Shown: positions 1 to 5,765 of the stretch, piece after piece
Position numbering within the stretch: the stretch's first letter is position 1
Layout: the number at the start of each line of letters is the position of its first letter
Assembly (NCBI GenBank): GCA_900556935.1
Contig: USQL01000058.1
Location: 1-13,940, forward strand
Origin: an uncultured Eubacteriales bacterium
GTDB taxonomy: Bacteria > Bacillota > Clostridia > Oscillospirales > Oscillospiraceae
DNA: 13,940 nucleotides
Direction of reading: 5' to 3'
The notes under the pieces: model-generated
Told to the model about the DNA's origin: nothing
The model's database searches: none
The model's input: only the letters and a program-made list of their open reading frames with translations
Program-made: the position numbers and the translations under genes

Positions 1-805
1 AGGTGTAGCCCTCGGAGGAGTCGATGACCAGCACGTCCACACCGGCCTCCAGCAGGGCGGGAATTCTCTGCGCATAGTCCCGGGTGTTGATGCCCGCACC
101 CACCAGATACCGCTTCTTTCCGTCCAGCAGCTCCAGGGGGTTTGCCTTGTGGGAGGCATAGTCCTTCCGGAAGACAAAGTACAGCAGGTGGTCATTTTCG
201 TCTACGATGGGAAGGGAATTCAGCTTGTTTTCCCAGATAATGTCGTTGGCTTCCTTCAAGGTGGTCTCCGCGGGAGCGGTGATCAGCTTTTCCCGGGGAG
301 TCATAAAGGAGGCAACCTTGTCCGTGGGCTCCATGCGGCTCACCCGGTAGTCCCGGCTGGAGACGATGCCGAGAAGCTTTCCGTTGGCGGTGCCGTCGTC
401 GGTAATGGCCACGGTGGAGAAGCCATTCTGGGCCTTCAATGCCAGGACATCCGCCAGAGTGTTCTCCGGGGTCAGATTGGAAGCGGAGGTGACGAAGCCG
501 GCCTTGTGGTGCTTGACCTTGGAGACCATGGCCGCCTGATTTTCAATGGACTGGGAGCCATAGATAAAGCTGATGCCGCCCTCCTTGGCCAGAGCGATTG
601 CCAAAGTGTCATTGGACACGGACTGCATGACAGCGCTGGTCAAAGGAATGTTCAGGGAGATGGCGGGCTCCTCTTGACCCTTGCGGTACTTGACAAGGGG
701 TGTGCGCAGACTCACCTTATCCGGGATGCAATCCTCAGACGTGTAGCCGGGCACCAACAGGTACTCGCTAAAGGTATGGCTGGGTTCGGGATAATAATAG
801 GCCAT
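1..805 (-). CDS. guaB: IMP dehydrogenase, N-terminal 268 residues (partial, runs off the window)
   Basis: IMP dehydrogenase oxidises IMP to XMP with NAD+, the committed step of guanine nucleotide synthesis, in the cytoplasm. The reading frame is open from ATG at 805 to the window edge. Residues 52-88 (LNIPLTSAVMQSVSNDTLA, then AKEGGISFIYG) match the start of the IMPDH barrel. Residues about 104-220 form a CBS-domain pair inserted in the barrel, and the barrel resumes with AGVDVLVIDSSEGYT at the edge, where the NAD-binding Asp is expected. The catalytic Cys loop and flap would lie beyond the window. A strong AAGGAGG site (814-820) precedes the ATG. A repeat hairpin followed by a T-run on this strand lies just upstream, insulating the gene from yitT. 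I saw no clear promoter hexamers in 821-860. Identity is secure from family motifs. Confidence 0.95.
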   Translation of the reverse strand, partial: MAYYYPEPSHTFSEYLLVPGYTSEDCIPDKVSLRTPLVKYRKGQEEPAISLNIPLTSAVMQSVSNDTLAIALAKEGGISFIYGSQSIENQAAMVSKVKHHKAGFVTSASNLTPENTLADVLALKAQNGFSTVAITDDGTANGKLLGIVSSRDYRVSRMEPTDKVASFMTPREKLITAPAETTLKEANDIIWENKLNSLPIVDENDHLLYFVFRKDYASHKANPLELLDGKKRYLVGAGINTRDYAQRIPALLEAGVDVLVIDSSEGYT

Positions 806-860
806 TGTTCGTTCCTCCTTGAAGTTTTGTGATATATAAAAATAGTGTTGATAATAAAAA

Positions 861-948
861 CCTTCCCCTTGGGGAAGGGGGACCGCTTGCGGTGGATGAG
901 GGCGGTACAGGCTTGCGGTACGAGAAAGCTTGGGCGAATACGTATAAC
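861..948 (+). repeat. Type A hairpin repeat, left outer arm of the 861-1284 block
   Basis: The unit begins with a hairpin CTTCCCC/GGGGAAG (about 862-877). A second hairpin follows, ACCGC/GCGGT (882-886 with 889-893), then GATGAGGGCGGTAC and a tail containing GGGCGAATACGTATA. The same order recurs at 1165-1284, 3866-3963, 4170-4263 and 4264-4373. On the minus strand the first hairpin is followed by TTTTTATT, giving a terminator-like structure that faces guaB. I take it to be a non-coding repeat; short ORFs through it are not supported. Confidence 0.85.
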
Positions 949-968
949 CTGGAAGCCGTAGTCCCTAG

Positions 969-1020
969 CCTTCTCCTGCTGGAGAAGGTGGCCCGCAGGC
1001 CGGATGTGGAGGGGACACCT
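969..1020 (+). repeat. Type B hairpin repeat, left inner arm
   Basis: Hairpin CCTTCTCC/GGAGAAGG (969-976 with 981-988) is followed by TG, a second hairpin GGCC-CGCA-GGCC (990-1001) and then GATGTGGAGGGGACACCT. Its last 17 bases (1004-1020) are exactly inverted at 1107-1123. The layout is the same as type A with a different sequence. Confidence 0.85.
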
Positions 1021-1106
1021 TGCGGGATTGCCGTGCCGAAACAGACGTTTGGGTTTCAAATTCCGTGTTGTGGCTGTGCCATCTAACGAACTCCGGCACT
1101 TGTTAT

Positions 1107-1162
1107 AGGTGTCCCCTCCACATTCCCCCGCTGCGGCGGGGACCTTCTCCAGCAGGAGAAGG
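1107..1162 (-). repeat. Type B hairpin repeat, right inner arm (inverted)
   Basis: This is an inverted copy of the 969-1020 unit, separated from it by an 86-base unique spacer (1021-1106). Its inner stem is CCCCGC/GCGGGG (1126-1131 with 1136-1141), whereas the partner copy has GGCC/GGCC, so the stem is kept while the sequence changes. The outer hairpin CCTTCTCC/GGAGAAGG (1143-1150 with 1155-1162) is followed by CTTTTT on the plus strand. Confidence 0.85.
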
Positions 1163-1164
1163 CT

Positions 1165-1284
1165 TTTTAGGCTTCCAACCGAGGGTATACGGATTCGCCC
1201 GGGCGTTCTGGTGCCGTCAGTCTGTACCGCCCCTCATCAGTCTCGGCTGCGCCGAGCCAGCTTCCCCAAAGGGGAAGCTTTTTT
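1165..1284 (-). repeat. Type A hairpin repeat, right outer arm (inverted)
   Basis: This inverted type A unit completes an A-B-B'-A' arrangement spanning 861-1284. The inner stem is CTCGGC/GCCGAG (1242-1247 with 1251-1256). The outer stem AGCTTCCCC/GGGGAAGCT (1259-1267 with 1271-1279) runs into T1279-1284, which looks like a plus-strand terminator. The T-run overlaps the TAA stop of the yitT-type gene. Confidence 0.85.
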
Positions 1285-2203
1285 ACACCGTCTTTCCGTC
1301 GCCTTGGTCCAGGACGGGGACGACCTCCTGGCCCTGCTTGGAGTAGTGCCGGAAGTTGCCCATGACCTCGTTGACCTGGCTCATGATGGCGAAGGTGTGG
1401 GGGTAGCGCTGGACAATCTGGGAAAGGGCCTCCATCTGGCTGTTGTTGACCACGCACATGACAATGTCCACTTCCTTGCCGTTGTACATGCCCTTGGCCG
1501 GGAAGACCGTGGCCGTATGGTGGAGCTTGTTGATAATCTCCTTGCTGATCTGCTCGGGGTAGTTGGTGACGATTTCAAACCGGACGGCGCTTCTTCCGTT
1601 TTTCAGGAATCGCTCAGCCATATTGGTGGAGGCAAAGGAATAGAGGATGCACAGCAGCACCGGCTCCATTTTGAAATCATAGACAAAGTAGCTGGAAACC
1701 GCCACCAGGGCGTTCATAAGGAAGCTCAGGCCGTAGACGCTCTTCTCGGGATTTTTGGCGTGGATAATGGCCGCCACAAAGTCGGTGCCGCCGGTATAGG
1801 CGCTGGCCTTCATCAGGATGGCGTAGATATAGCCCATAATGAGTCCCGCGGTCAGGGGTCCCAAAATATGGCTGGTGCCGTTGGCCGTGGAATAGGCAAA
1901 GGGGGTTAAATCCACCTTGTCCAAAATCAGCAGGCCCACGGAGAATACAATGACATACACCATGCTCCGCACCGCAATGGGCTTACTGACCTTAAAATAG
2001 ACAATCAGCGCCAGCGGGATATTGATCAGCAGGCTTAAATAGCCCACGCTGACCCCGCTGACGTACTGGATCATGGTACAGATGCCGTTGAGCCCCGACG
2101 GGGCGAATGCGTTGGGAAACACGAACAGCTCATAGTTCAGCGCCGCCAGCATGGCTACGGCAGCGATGGCCAAATAGGTCCACACACGTTTCAGATTCCG
2201 CAT
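1283..2203 (-). CDS. YitT family membrane protein (N-terminal membrane domain plus DUF2179)
   Basis: This is a 306-residue protein, normal for the YitT family, whose molecular function is not established. Residues 1-200 hold five or six hydrophobic segments (around 8-28, 55-72, 79-96, 115-132, 155-175 and 180-195) and the motif TGGTDF (137-142) seen in the family. Residues about 206-285 form the cytoplasmic DUF2179 domain (ATVFPAKGMYNGKEVDIVMC at 231-250). I chose ATG 2203 because AGAGG (2210-2214) lies six bases upstream; an in-frame TTG six bases earlier has no spacing. A minus-strand promoter at 2307-2335 gives a leader of about 97 bases containing a DnaA-box-like site. The stop sits against a repeat hairpin. 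The family call is confident; substrate or partner is unknown. Confidence 0.9.
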   Translation of the reverse strand: MRNLKRVWTYLAIAAVAMLAALNYELFVFPNAFAPSGLNGICTMIQYVSGVSVGYLSLLINIPLALIVYFKVSKPIAVRSMVYVIVFSVGLLILDKVDLTPFAYSTANGTSHILGPLTAGLIMGYIYAILMKASAYTGGTDFVAAIIHAKNPEKSVYGLSFLMNALVAVSSYFVYDFKMEPVLLCILYSFASTNMAERFLKNGRSAVRFEIVTNYPEQISKEIINKLHHTATVFPAKGMYNGKEVDIVMCVVNNSQMEALSQIVQRYPHTFAIMSQVNEVMGNFRHYSKQGQEVVPVLDQGDGKTV

Positions 2204-2252
2204 TTTCAACCTCTATTATGTATTTTGATATAGGAAACGCCCGCTTCTAGGC

Positions 2253-2261
2253 TGTGGAAAA
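2253..2261 (+). promoter_or_regulatory. DnaA-box-like site in the yitT leader
   Basis: TGTGGAAAA is the reverse complement of TTTTCCACA, one base from the consensus TTATCCACA. Two identical nonamers lie nearer dnaA, so DnaA binding is plausible. A single isolated site is weak evidence by itself. Confidence 0.45.
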
Positions 2262-2277
2262 CCAGCCGTTCCGTGAT

Positions 2278-2306
2278 TTGACCGGGAAACCCCTTATTGA
2301 TACAAT
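2278..2306 (+). promoter_or_regulatory. Sigma-A type promoter, rightward toward dnaA
   Basis: TTGACC (2278-2283), a 17-base spacer and TACAAT (2301-2306) make a near-consensus promoter. Transcription would start near 2313 and run about 225 bases before dnaA. It directly faces the leftward promoter at 2307-2335. Confidence 0.6.
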
Positions 2307-2335
2307 ACTATAGCATAGCCGCTTTTCCGGGTCAA
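2307..2335 (-). promoter_or_regulatory. Sigma-A type promoter, leftward for the yitT-family gene
   Basis: On the minus strand TTGACC (2330-2335), 17 bases and TATAGT (2307-2312) form a strong promoter. Its -10 box adjoins the -10 box of the opposing promoter, and the two -35 boxes are inverted copies. Confidence 0.7.
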
Positions 2336-2412
2336 GAGGCAATCTTTCCCCTGGGGGAAAAGAAAAGGGCGAAAGAGCGGCCGGATTTTGTTCATTCTTT
2401 CCATACACTGCC

Positions 2413-2442
2413 TGTGGAAAAGTGGTTGTAATCTGTGGAAAA
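2413..2442 (+). promoter_or_regulatory. Pair of DnaA-box-like sites at the dnaA promoter
   Basis: Two identical TGTGGAAAA nonamers sit at 2413-2421 and 2434-2442, exactly 21 bases (about two helical turns) apart and on the same face. The second lies between the -35 and -10 of the dnaA promoter. This is the layout expected for DnaA autoregulation, and the region may also contribute to an origin. No obvious AT-rich unwinding element is visible in the window. Confidence 0.6.
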
Positions 2443-2454
2443 ATGTGCTACAAT
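2426..2454 (+). promoter_or_regulatory. dnaA proximal promoter
   Basis: TTGTAA (2426-2431), a 17-base spacer and TACAAT (2449-2454) precede dnaA. The start would be near 2461, giving a leader of about 78 bases. A DnaA-box-like nonamer fills most of the spacer. Confidence 0.7.
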
Positions 2455-2498
2455 AGAGGATGAAATAGTATGCCCCAGAGATTTGAGCGCGGGCCATA

Positions 2499-2515
2499 TG
2501 GCTTTCCCAAAGCCA
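2499..2515 (+). other. Leader hairpin just before the dnaA ribosome binding site
   Basis: TGGCTTT-CCC-AAAGCCA forms a perfect 7-bp stem ending 10 bases before the ribosome binding site at 2525-2532. It could influence translation or mRNA stability; this is inference. Confidence 0.4.
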
Positions 2516-2538
2516 ATCAAGAAAGAGAGGAGCGCAAT

Positions 2539-3855
2539 ATGTATTCATCTGCCTACGTATGGGCAAAGATCCTCAGCCACATGGAAGAGCGGCTGGGCGC
2601 GGTGACCGTTTCGGCCTGGTTTGACGACGCGGAAGTGGTGGAGCTTAACGAGAACAACCTGATTCTCTACTCTCCCTCCGATTTTCGCCGGGAGATCATC
2701 CGCCGCCGCTGCACGGACTATGTGCAGGATGCCCTGAAAGAAATTTTTAATTCCGACGCGAAACTCCTGGTTTTTGGAGACGAAGAACGGGAAAACTATC
2801 TCAATAAAGGAAAAGCCGCGGCCCCCTCTATGGATTTTAACCCCCAGTTCACCTTCGATAATTTCGTAGTGGGCCCCTCCAACCGGTTTGCCCACTCTGC
2901 GGCCATCGCCGTTTCCAAAACCCCCGGACAGGTGTACAATCCTCTGTTTATCTATGGCCCCGCCGGTGTGGGCAAGACCCATCTGCTCTACGCCATCGCC
3001 AACGGCATCCGCAAGCAGAACCCCAACGCGAACATTGTCTACATCAAGGGCGACGAGTTCACCAATGAGCTGATCGCCGCCATTGCCAACGGCAAAAATA
3101 TCGAATTTCGGAGCAAATACCGGGAAAGTGACCTGTTCCTCATTGATGATATTCAGTTCATCGCCGGTAAGGAATCCACACAGGAGGAGTTTTTCCATAC
3201 CTTCAATAAGCTCTACGAGGAGCACAAGCAGATTGTTATGACCTCCGACCGAAAGCCCAGCGATATGCTGACCCTGGAAGACCGGCTGAGGACCCGTTTT
3301 GAATGGGGCCTGCTTGCCGACATCCAGCCCCCTGACTATGAAACCCGTATGGCCATCCTCAAAAACAAGGCCAAGAGCCTGGGGCTGACCCTCTCCGACG
3401 ATGTGCTCAACTATATCGCCGTCAACGTCACCAACAACGTCCGGCAGCTGGAGGGCACGGTGAAGAAAATTCTGGCCTACCGGGACCTGAACAACATGCC
3501 CCTGGACCTGCCAAACGTTTCCAGGGCCATTGACGACATGTTCAAATCCGAGGGCAACGCCCTGCCAACCCCCAGCCTGATCATCGCCCAGGTATGCAAG
3601 TTCTACTCCGTGGACGAAAATGTCCTCCGGGGCACCCTGAAAAATAAGGGCGTGGCCGAGGCCCGGCAGATGGCCATGTACCTCATCCGAAAGCTCACCA
3701 ATCTCAGCTTGCCCGACATCGGCAAAGAATTCGCCAAGGACCATTCAACGGTTCTCTATGCCATCCGCAAAGTGGAAGTTGCCCTCAAAAATGGGGACAA
3801 GACCATCCAGGAGAATATTCAGACCATCACGGCGAATATCAACGCGTGTTTGTAA
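2539..3855 (+). CDS. dnaA: Chromosomal replication initiator protein DnaA
   Basis: DnaA binds DnaA boxes at the origin and, in its ATP form, opens the duplex and helps load the helicase. The 438-residue protein is of usual length. Domain I covers about 1-75, a short linker follows to about 100, and AAA+ domain III follows with Walker A GPAGVGKT (140-147), Walker B LFLIDD (199-204), RLRTRFEWGL with the arginine finger (249-258) and a sensor 2 region NVRQLEGTVKKI (300-311). Domain IV carries AEARQMAMYLIRKL (373-386) and DHSTV (401-405), the box-recognition signature. ATG 2539 follows GAGAGGAG by six bases; an upstream in-frame extension to 2470 has no such site. The gene stands alone: no dnaN follows, the next genes run on the other strand, and a repeat block begins 11 bases after the stop. 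Confidence 0.97.
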   Translation: MYSSAYVWAKILSHMEERLGAVTVSAWFDDAEVVELNENNLILYSPSDFRREIIRRRCTDYVQDALKEIFNSDAKLLVFGDEERENYLNKGKAAAPSMDFNPQFTFDNFVVGPSNRFAHSAAIAVSKTPGQVYNPLFIYGPAGVGKTHLLYAIANGIRKQNPNANIVYIKGDEFTNELIAAIANGKNIEFRSKYRESDLFLIDDIQFIAGKESTQEEFFHTFNKLYEEHKQIVMTSDRKPSDMLTLEDRLRTRFEWGLLADIQPPDYETRMAILKNKAKSLGLTLSDDVLNYIAVNVTNNVRQLEGTVKKILAYRDLNNMPLDLPNVSRAIDDMFKSEGNALPTPSLIIAQVCKFYSVDENVLRGTLKNKGVAEARQMAMYLIRKLTNLSLPDIGKEFAKDHSTVLYAIRKVEVALKNGDKTIQENIQTITANINACL

Positions 3856-3865
3856 GCAGAATAAA

Positions 3866-3963
3866 AGCTTCCCCTTGGGGAAGCTGGCAGGGCGAAGCCC
3901 TGACTGATGAGGGGCGGTACGCAGAACCGGTACGGAGAAGGCTTGGGCGAATTCGTGCCGTCT
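3866..3963 (+). repeat. Type A hairpin repeat after dnaA
   Basis: The outer stem is AGCTTCCCC/GGGGAAGCT (3866-3874 with 3877-3885). The inner stem is CAGGGC/GCCCTG with a GAA loop (3888-3893 with 3897-3902), then GATGAGGGGCGGTAC and the GGGCGAATTCG tail. On the minus strand the outer stem is followed by TTTTATT, so it could end transcription coming from the 4451-4684 gene. Confidence 0.85.
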
Positions 3964-4169
3964 AAGGCTCACCTGAAAGGGGAGCTGGCAGCGTAGCTGA
4001 CTGAAGGGTCTGGCTTGACCCTTGGTCAAGCCTTGCGCCGCAGGCGCAAACTGCCGGTTGTTCCGGACCTCCGGGCCAGATTCCGCCTGCGGCGGAGGCT
4101 TTTCTGTAGAAAAGCCGGACCCCTCAGACCCGGCTTTCGCCGGGCCAGCTCCCCTTTCAGGTGAGCCTT
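3964..4169 (+). repeat. Type C multi-hairpin element, copy 1
   Basis: The element is about 206 bases and bounded by perfect 26-base inverted ends (3964-3989 and 4144-4169). Inside are stems CAGC/GCTG (3989-3992 with 3996-3999), GGCTTGACC/GGTCAAGCC (4012-4020 with 4024-4032), TTGCGCC/GGCGCAA (4033-4039 with 4043-4049), CCGCC/GGCGG (4083-4087 with 4091-4095) and GGCTTTTC/GAAAAGCC (4097-4104 with 4109-4116). A CCCGGC/GCCGGG stem with a TTTC loop lies just inside the right end. A second copy is at 7688-7906. It is itself flanked by inverted type A units. Confidence 0.85.
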
Positions 4170-4263
4170 TGGCCGGTACGAATTCGCCCGCGCCTTCTCA
4201 TTCCGTCAGTCTGTACCGCCCTCATCCACCGCTGCGGCGGTCCCCCTTCCCCAACGGGGAAGG
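4170..4263 (-). repeat. Type A hairpin repeat (inverted)
   Basis: This inverted type A unit has inner stem ACCGC/GCGGT (4228-4232 with 4237-4241) and outer stem CCTTCCCC/GGGGAAGG (4245-4252 with 4256-4263). With 3866-3963 it brackets the type C element, giving a nested A-C-A' palindrome. Confidence 0.85.
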
Positions 4264-4373
4264 TTATTGGTTTGCATCCGGGGGTATACGTATTCGCCCG
4301 GGGTTTCTTGTTCCGCCGGTCTGTACCGCCCTCATTCACCGCTGCGGCGGTCCCCCTTCCCCGGCGGGGAAGG
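4264..4373 (-). repeat. Type A hairpin repeat (inverted, tandem second copy)
   Basis: A further inverted type A unit directly follows the previous one. The inner stem is at 4338-4342 with 4347-4351 and the outer stem CCTTCCCC/GGGGAAGG at 4355-4362 with 4366-4373. Its tail reads GTATACGTATTCGCCCGGG, like the tail of the 1165-1284 copy. Confidence 0.85.
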
Positions 4374-4440
4374 TTATGGGTTTCCGTCCAAGGGGATACG
4401 TTCACCCGGGCACTCTATTCCATCCGTTTTCTGGCGGCTG
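4374..4440 (-). repeat. Type A repeat, tail only (truncated copy)
   Basis: The sequence repeats the tail segment of type A (GGGGATACGTTCACCCGGGC near 4393-4412) and then stops before the two hairpins. The remainder to 4440 shows no further unit. This is a degraded third tandem copy. Confidence 0.6.
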
Positions 4441-4450
4441 ACTTTTGTCT

Positions 4451-4684
4451 CTACAATGTTTTCCTGTAATTCCCATTTCCTAAAAAAGTCAGGTAGCCCT
4501 CATTTCTAAGCAATTGAAGCTGCTGCCTTATTTTGGCCCTGATATGATGGTTATTCGGGTATTTCCCTTGCAGTTCCTTTTCAAAAGCGTAAACATCGTC
4601 CAAGGAAAATTCATGATGCGGTATCCTGTTTACACAATCTCGAACATTCTCCAGCCAATCTTGATTCGTTATATGATTCATCAT
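4451..4684 (-). CDS. Stand-alone DpnI-type (Dam-replacing family) winged-helix domain protein
   Basis: This 77-residue product resembles the C-terminal winged helix of DpnI-like and Dam-replacing restriction enzymes. The recognisable core runs from HHEFSLDDVYAFEKELQGKY through AKIRQQLQLLRNEGYLTFLG to a terminal GNGNYRK wing. In those enzymes the domain binds the methylated target site after an N-terminal nuclease, and no nuclease part is present here. I placed the start at ATG 4684, about nine bases after a GGAAGG element. A GTG at 4693 is also in frame, and the frame stays open upstream to a TAG near 4723, so this may be a remnant of a longer gene. It lies 71 bases downstream of the Lgt-like gene on the same strand. 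Alternative: a small DNA-binding regulator. Confidence 0.65.
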   Translation of the reverse strand: MMNHITNQDWLENVRDCVNRIPHHEFSLDDVYAFEKELQGKYPNNHHIRAKIRQQLQLLRNEGYLTFLGNGNYRKTL

Positions 4685-4755
4685 CGATTGCACTTCCTTC
4701 CAGCCGGTACGGCGGATTTTTATCTACAGCACTCCGCCTTCTCGGAGTTGTCTTT

Positions 4756-5763
4756 TCACACCACCTTCGGATAAATCGTCGGCAGGCTCCTGGGGATCTC
4801 CCGTTTTCGGGTGACGGCCCAGAGGATGGTGCCGAGGAGGAGGACGAGGGCCATGCACAAAGACATGACGCTGTAGGAGAAGGCGGCCTCGCCGCTGTGG
4901 CGCTGGACGTAGTATTCCATATAGCCCGCACCGGCCAGAAAGGCCAGGCAGGCAAGCCAGAAGACCAGAAGGCCTGTTTTCCAGCCGTCGGCCTTTTTAT
5001 AGCGCAGGGAGAACACCAGCAGCACCCCCACCACCGCCAGCAGGCCGAAAATCTGGACCACGCTGACAAAGCCGTTGCTGCGGAAATACAGGGAGTCGTA
5101 CCGGGTGGAATCCAGCACCGCCTGGGTGCCGCCGTAGTACAGGCAGAAGAGAAGGCTCAGGTCCCCATCCTTCCGGCGGTGCTCCTTCCGCTGCCAGAAA
5201 AACAGGGCGGCCAGCACCAGGAAGAGGAGTCCCGCCGTTATGGACTGCAGCAGGAAGGTGGCCAGGCGGCTCTCCCGGGTGCCGGTGGCGGGATTCAGAA
5301 GGATGCTGGAAAACAGGCTCCCGGGGACCACGGTCTGGCCACGGTCGGCGGAATTGCAGAAGCAGGAGAGTCTTCCCAGGCTCACGGCCCCGCACCCCGC
5401 CACGCTGACGGCATCCAGCAGCGCCCCCAGAGTTCTGCCCCTGTGGAGCAGGCTGGTGAGCACCACCGCCAGGAAAACCCCGAGGAAGGTCCCAATCAGG
5501 GCAAAGCCGCCCACAGAGTAGTCCGTCATGGCCGCATACAGGCTTTCGTAGCTGTCCGCCCGGAAATACCAGTGGGCCAGCCGCCCGCCCAAAATCCCCA
5601 GCACCAAACTCAGCGGCACCAGCAGGAAGGCCCCGGGGCGGTCCGTGCCGTCCCAGAGATAGAAGCACCAGAAGAGCAGCACGCCCACGGCGCTTGCCAG
5701 AGCAATCATAATGGTGCTCCAATAGATGCTGTAGGGGCCAATCAAAAAGGCGATGGTATCCAT
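4756..5763 (-). CDS. Lgt-fold integral membrane protein, divergent (probably not a true prolipoprotein diacylglyceryl transferase)
   Basis: This is a 335-residue polytopic membrane protein. Its N-terminal 235 residues follow the Lgt plan: IGPYSIYWSTI, GGRLAHWYF (about 58-66), a GG-x-LGV turn (around 85-94), GRLSCFCN (around 130-137) and a late STRYDS segment. By eye-alignment with E. coli Lgt, the catalytic HGG reads IGT, Tyr26 is Ser, Asn146 is Cys and Arg239 is Gln; Arg143 of the GR motif is kept. Two extra hydrophobic segments extend the C-terminus beyond the usual 260-290 residues. ATG 5763 is preceded by AGGAGG with six-base spacing and begins two bases after the stop of the upstream gene, so translation is probably coupled. 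True lipoprotein modification looks doubtful; another lipid-linked or structural role is inference. Confidence 0.7.
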   Translation of the reverse strand: MDTIAFLIGPYSIYWSTIMIALASAVGVLLFWCFYLWDGTDRPGAFLLVPLSLVLGILGGRLAHWYFRADSYESLYAAMTDYSVGGFALIGTFLGVFLAVVLTSLLHRGRTLGALLDAVSVAGCGAVSLGRLSCFCNSADRGQTVVPGSLFSSILLNPATGTRESRLATFLLQSITAGLLFLVLAALFFWQRKEHRRKDGDLSLLFCLYYGGTQAVLDSTRYDSLYFRSNGFVSVVQIFGLLAVVGVLLVFSLRYKKADGWKTGLLVFWLACLAFLAGAGYMEYYVQRHSGEAAFSYSVMSLCMALVLLLGTILWAVTRKREIPRSLPTIYPKVV

Positions 5764-5765
5764 AG

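Noticed and set aside
806..860. Purine riboswitch upstream of guaB
   Set aside because: Only about 55 bases separate the gene from the repeat, and no aptamer-like three-way junction can be drawn.
861..1284. CRISPR array
   Set aside because: The repeats are inverted, few, long and of unequal spacing, with no regular spacer series and no cas genes.
829..1346. Short plus-strand reading frames in the 861-1284 block
   Set aside because: They are translations of the A and B repeats, with no ribosome binding site.
2470..2538. 23-residue N-terminal extension of DnaA
   Set aside because: The extension has no ribosome binding site and overlaps the leader hairpin; ATG 2539 has a strong site with six-base spacing and matches the usual DnaA N-terminus.
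2545..3744. 399-residue minus-strand reading frame across dnaA
   Set aside because: It lies antisense to a DnaA gene with all motifs; it has no ribosome binding site and is a shadow of GC-rich codon usage.
4022..4441. Several overlapping short reading frames in the repeat block after dnaA
   Set aside because: They follow hairpin repeats, repeat their own peptides between copies and lack ribosome binding sites.
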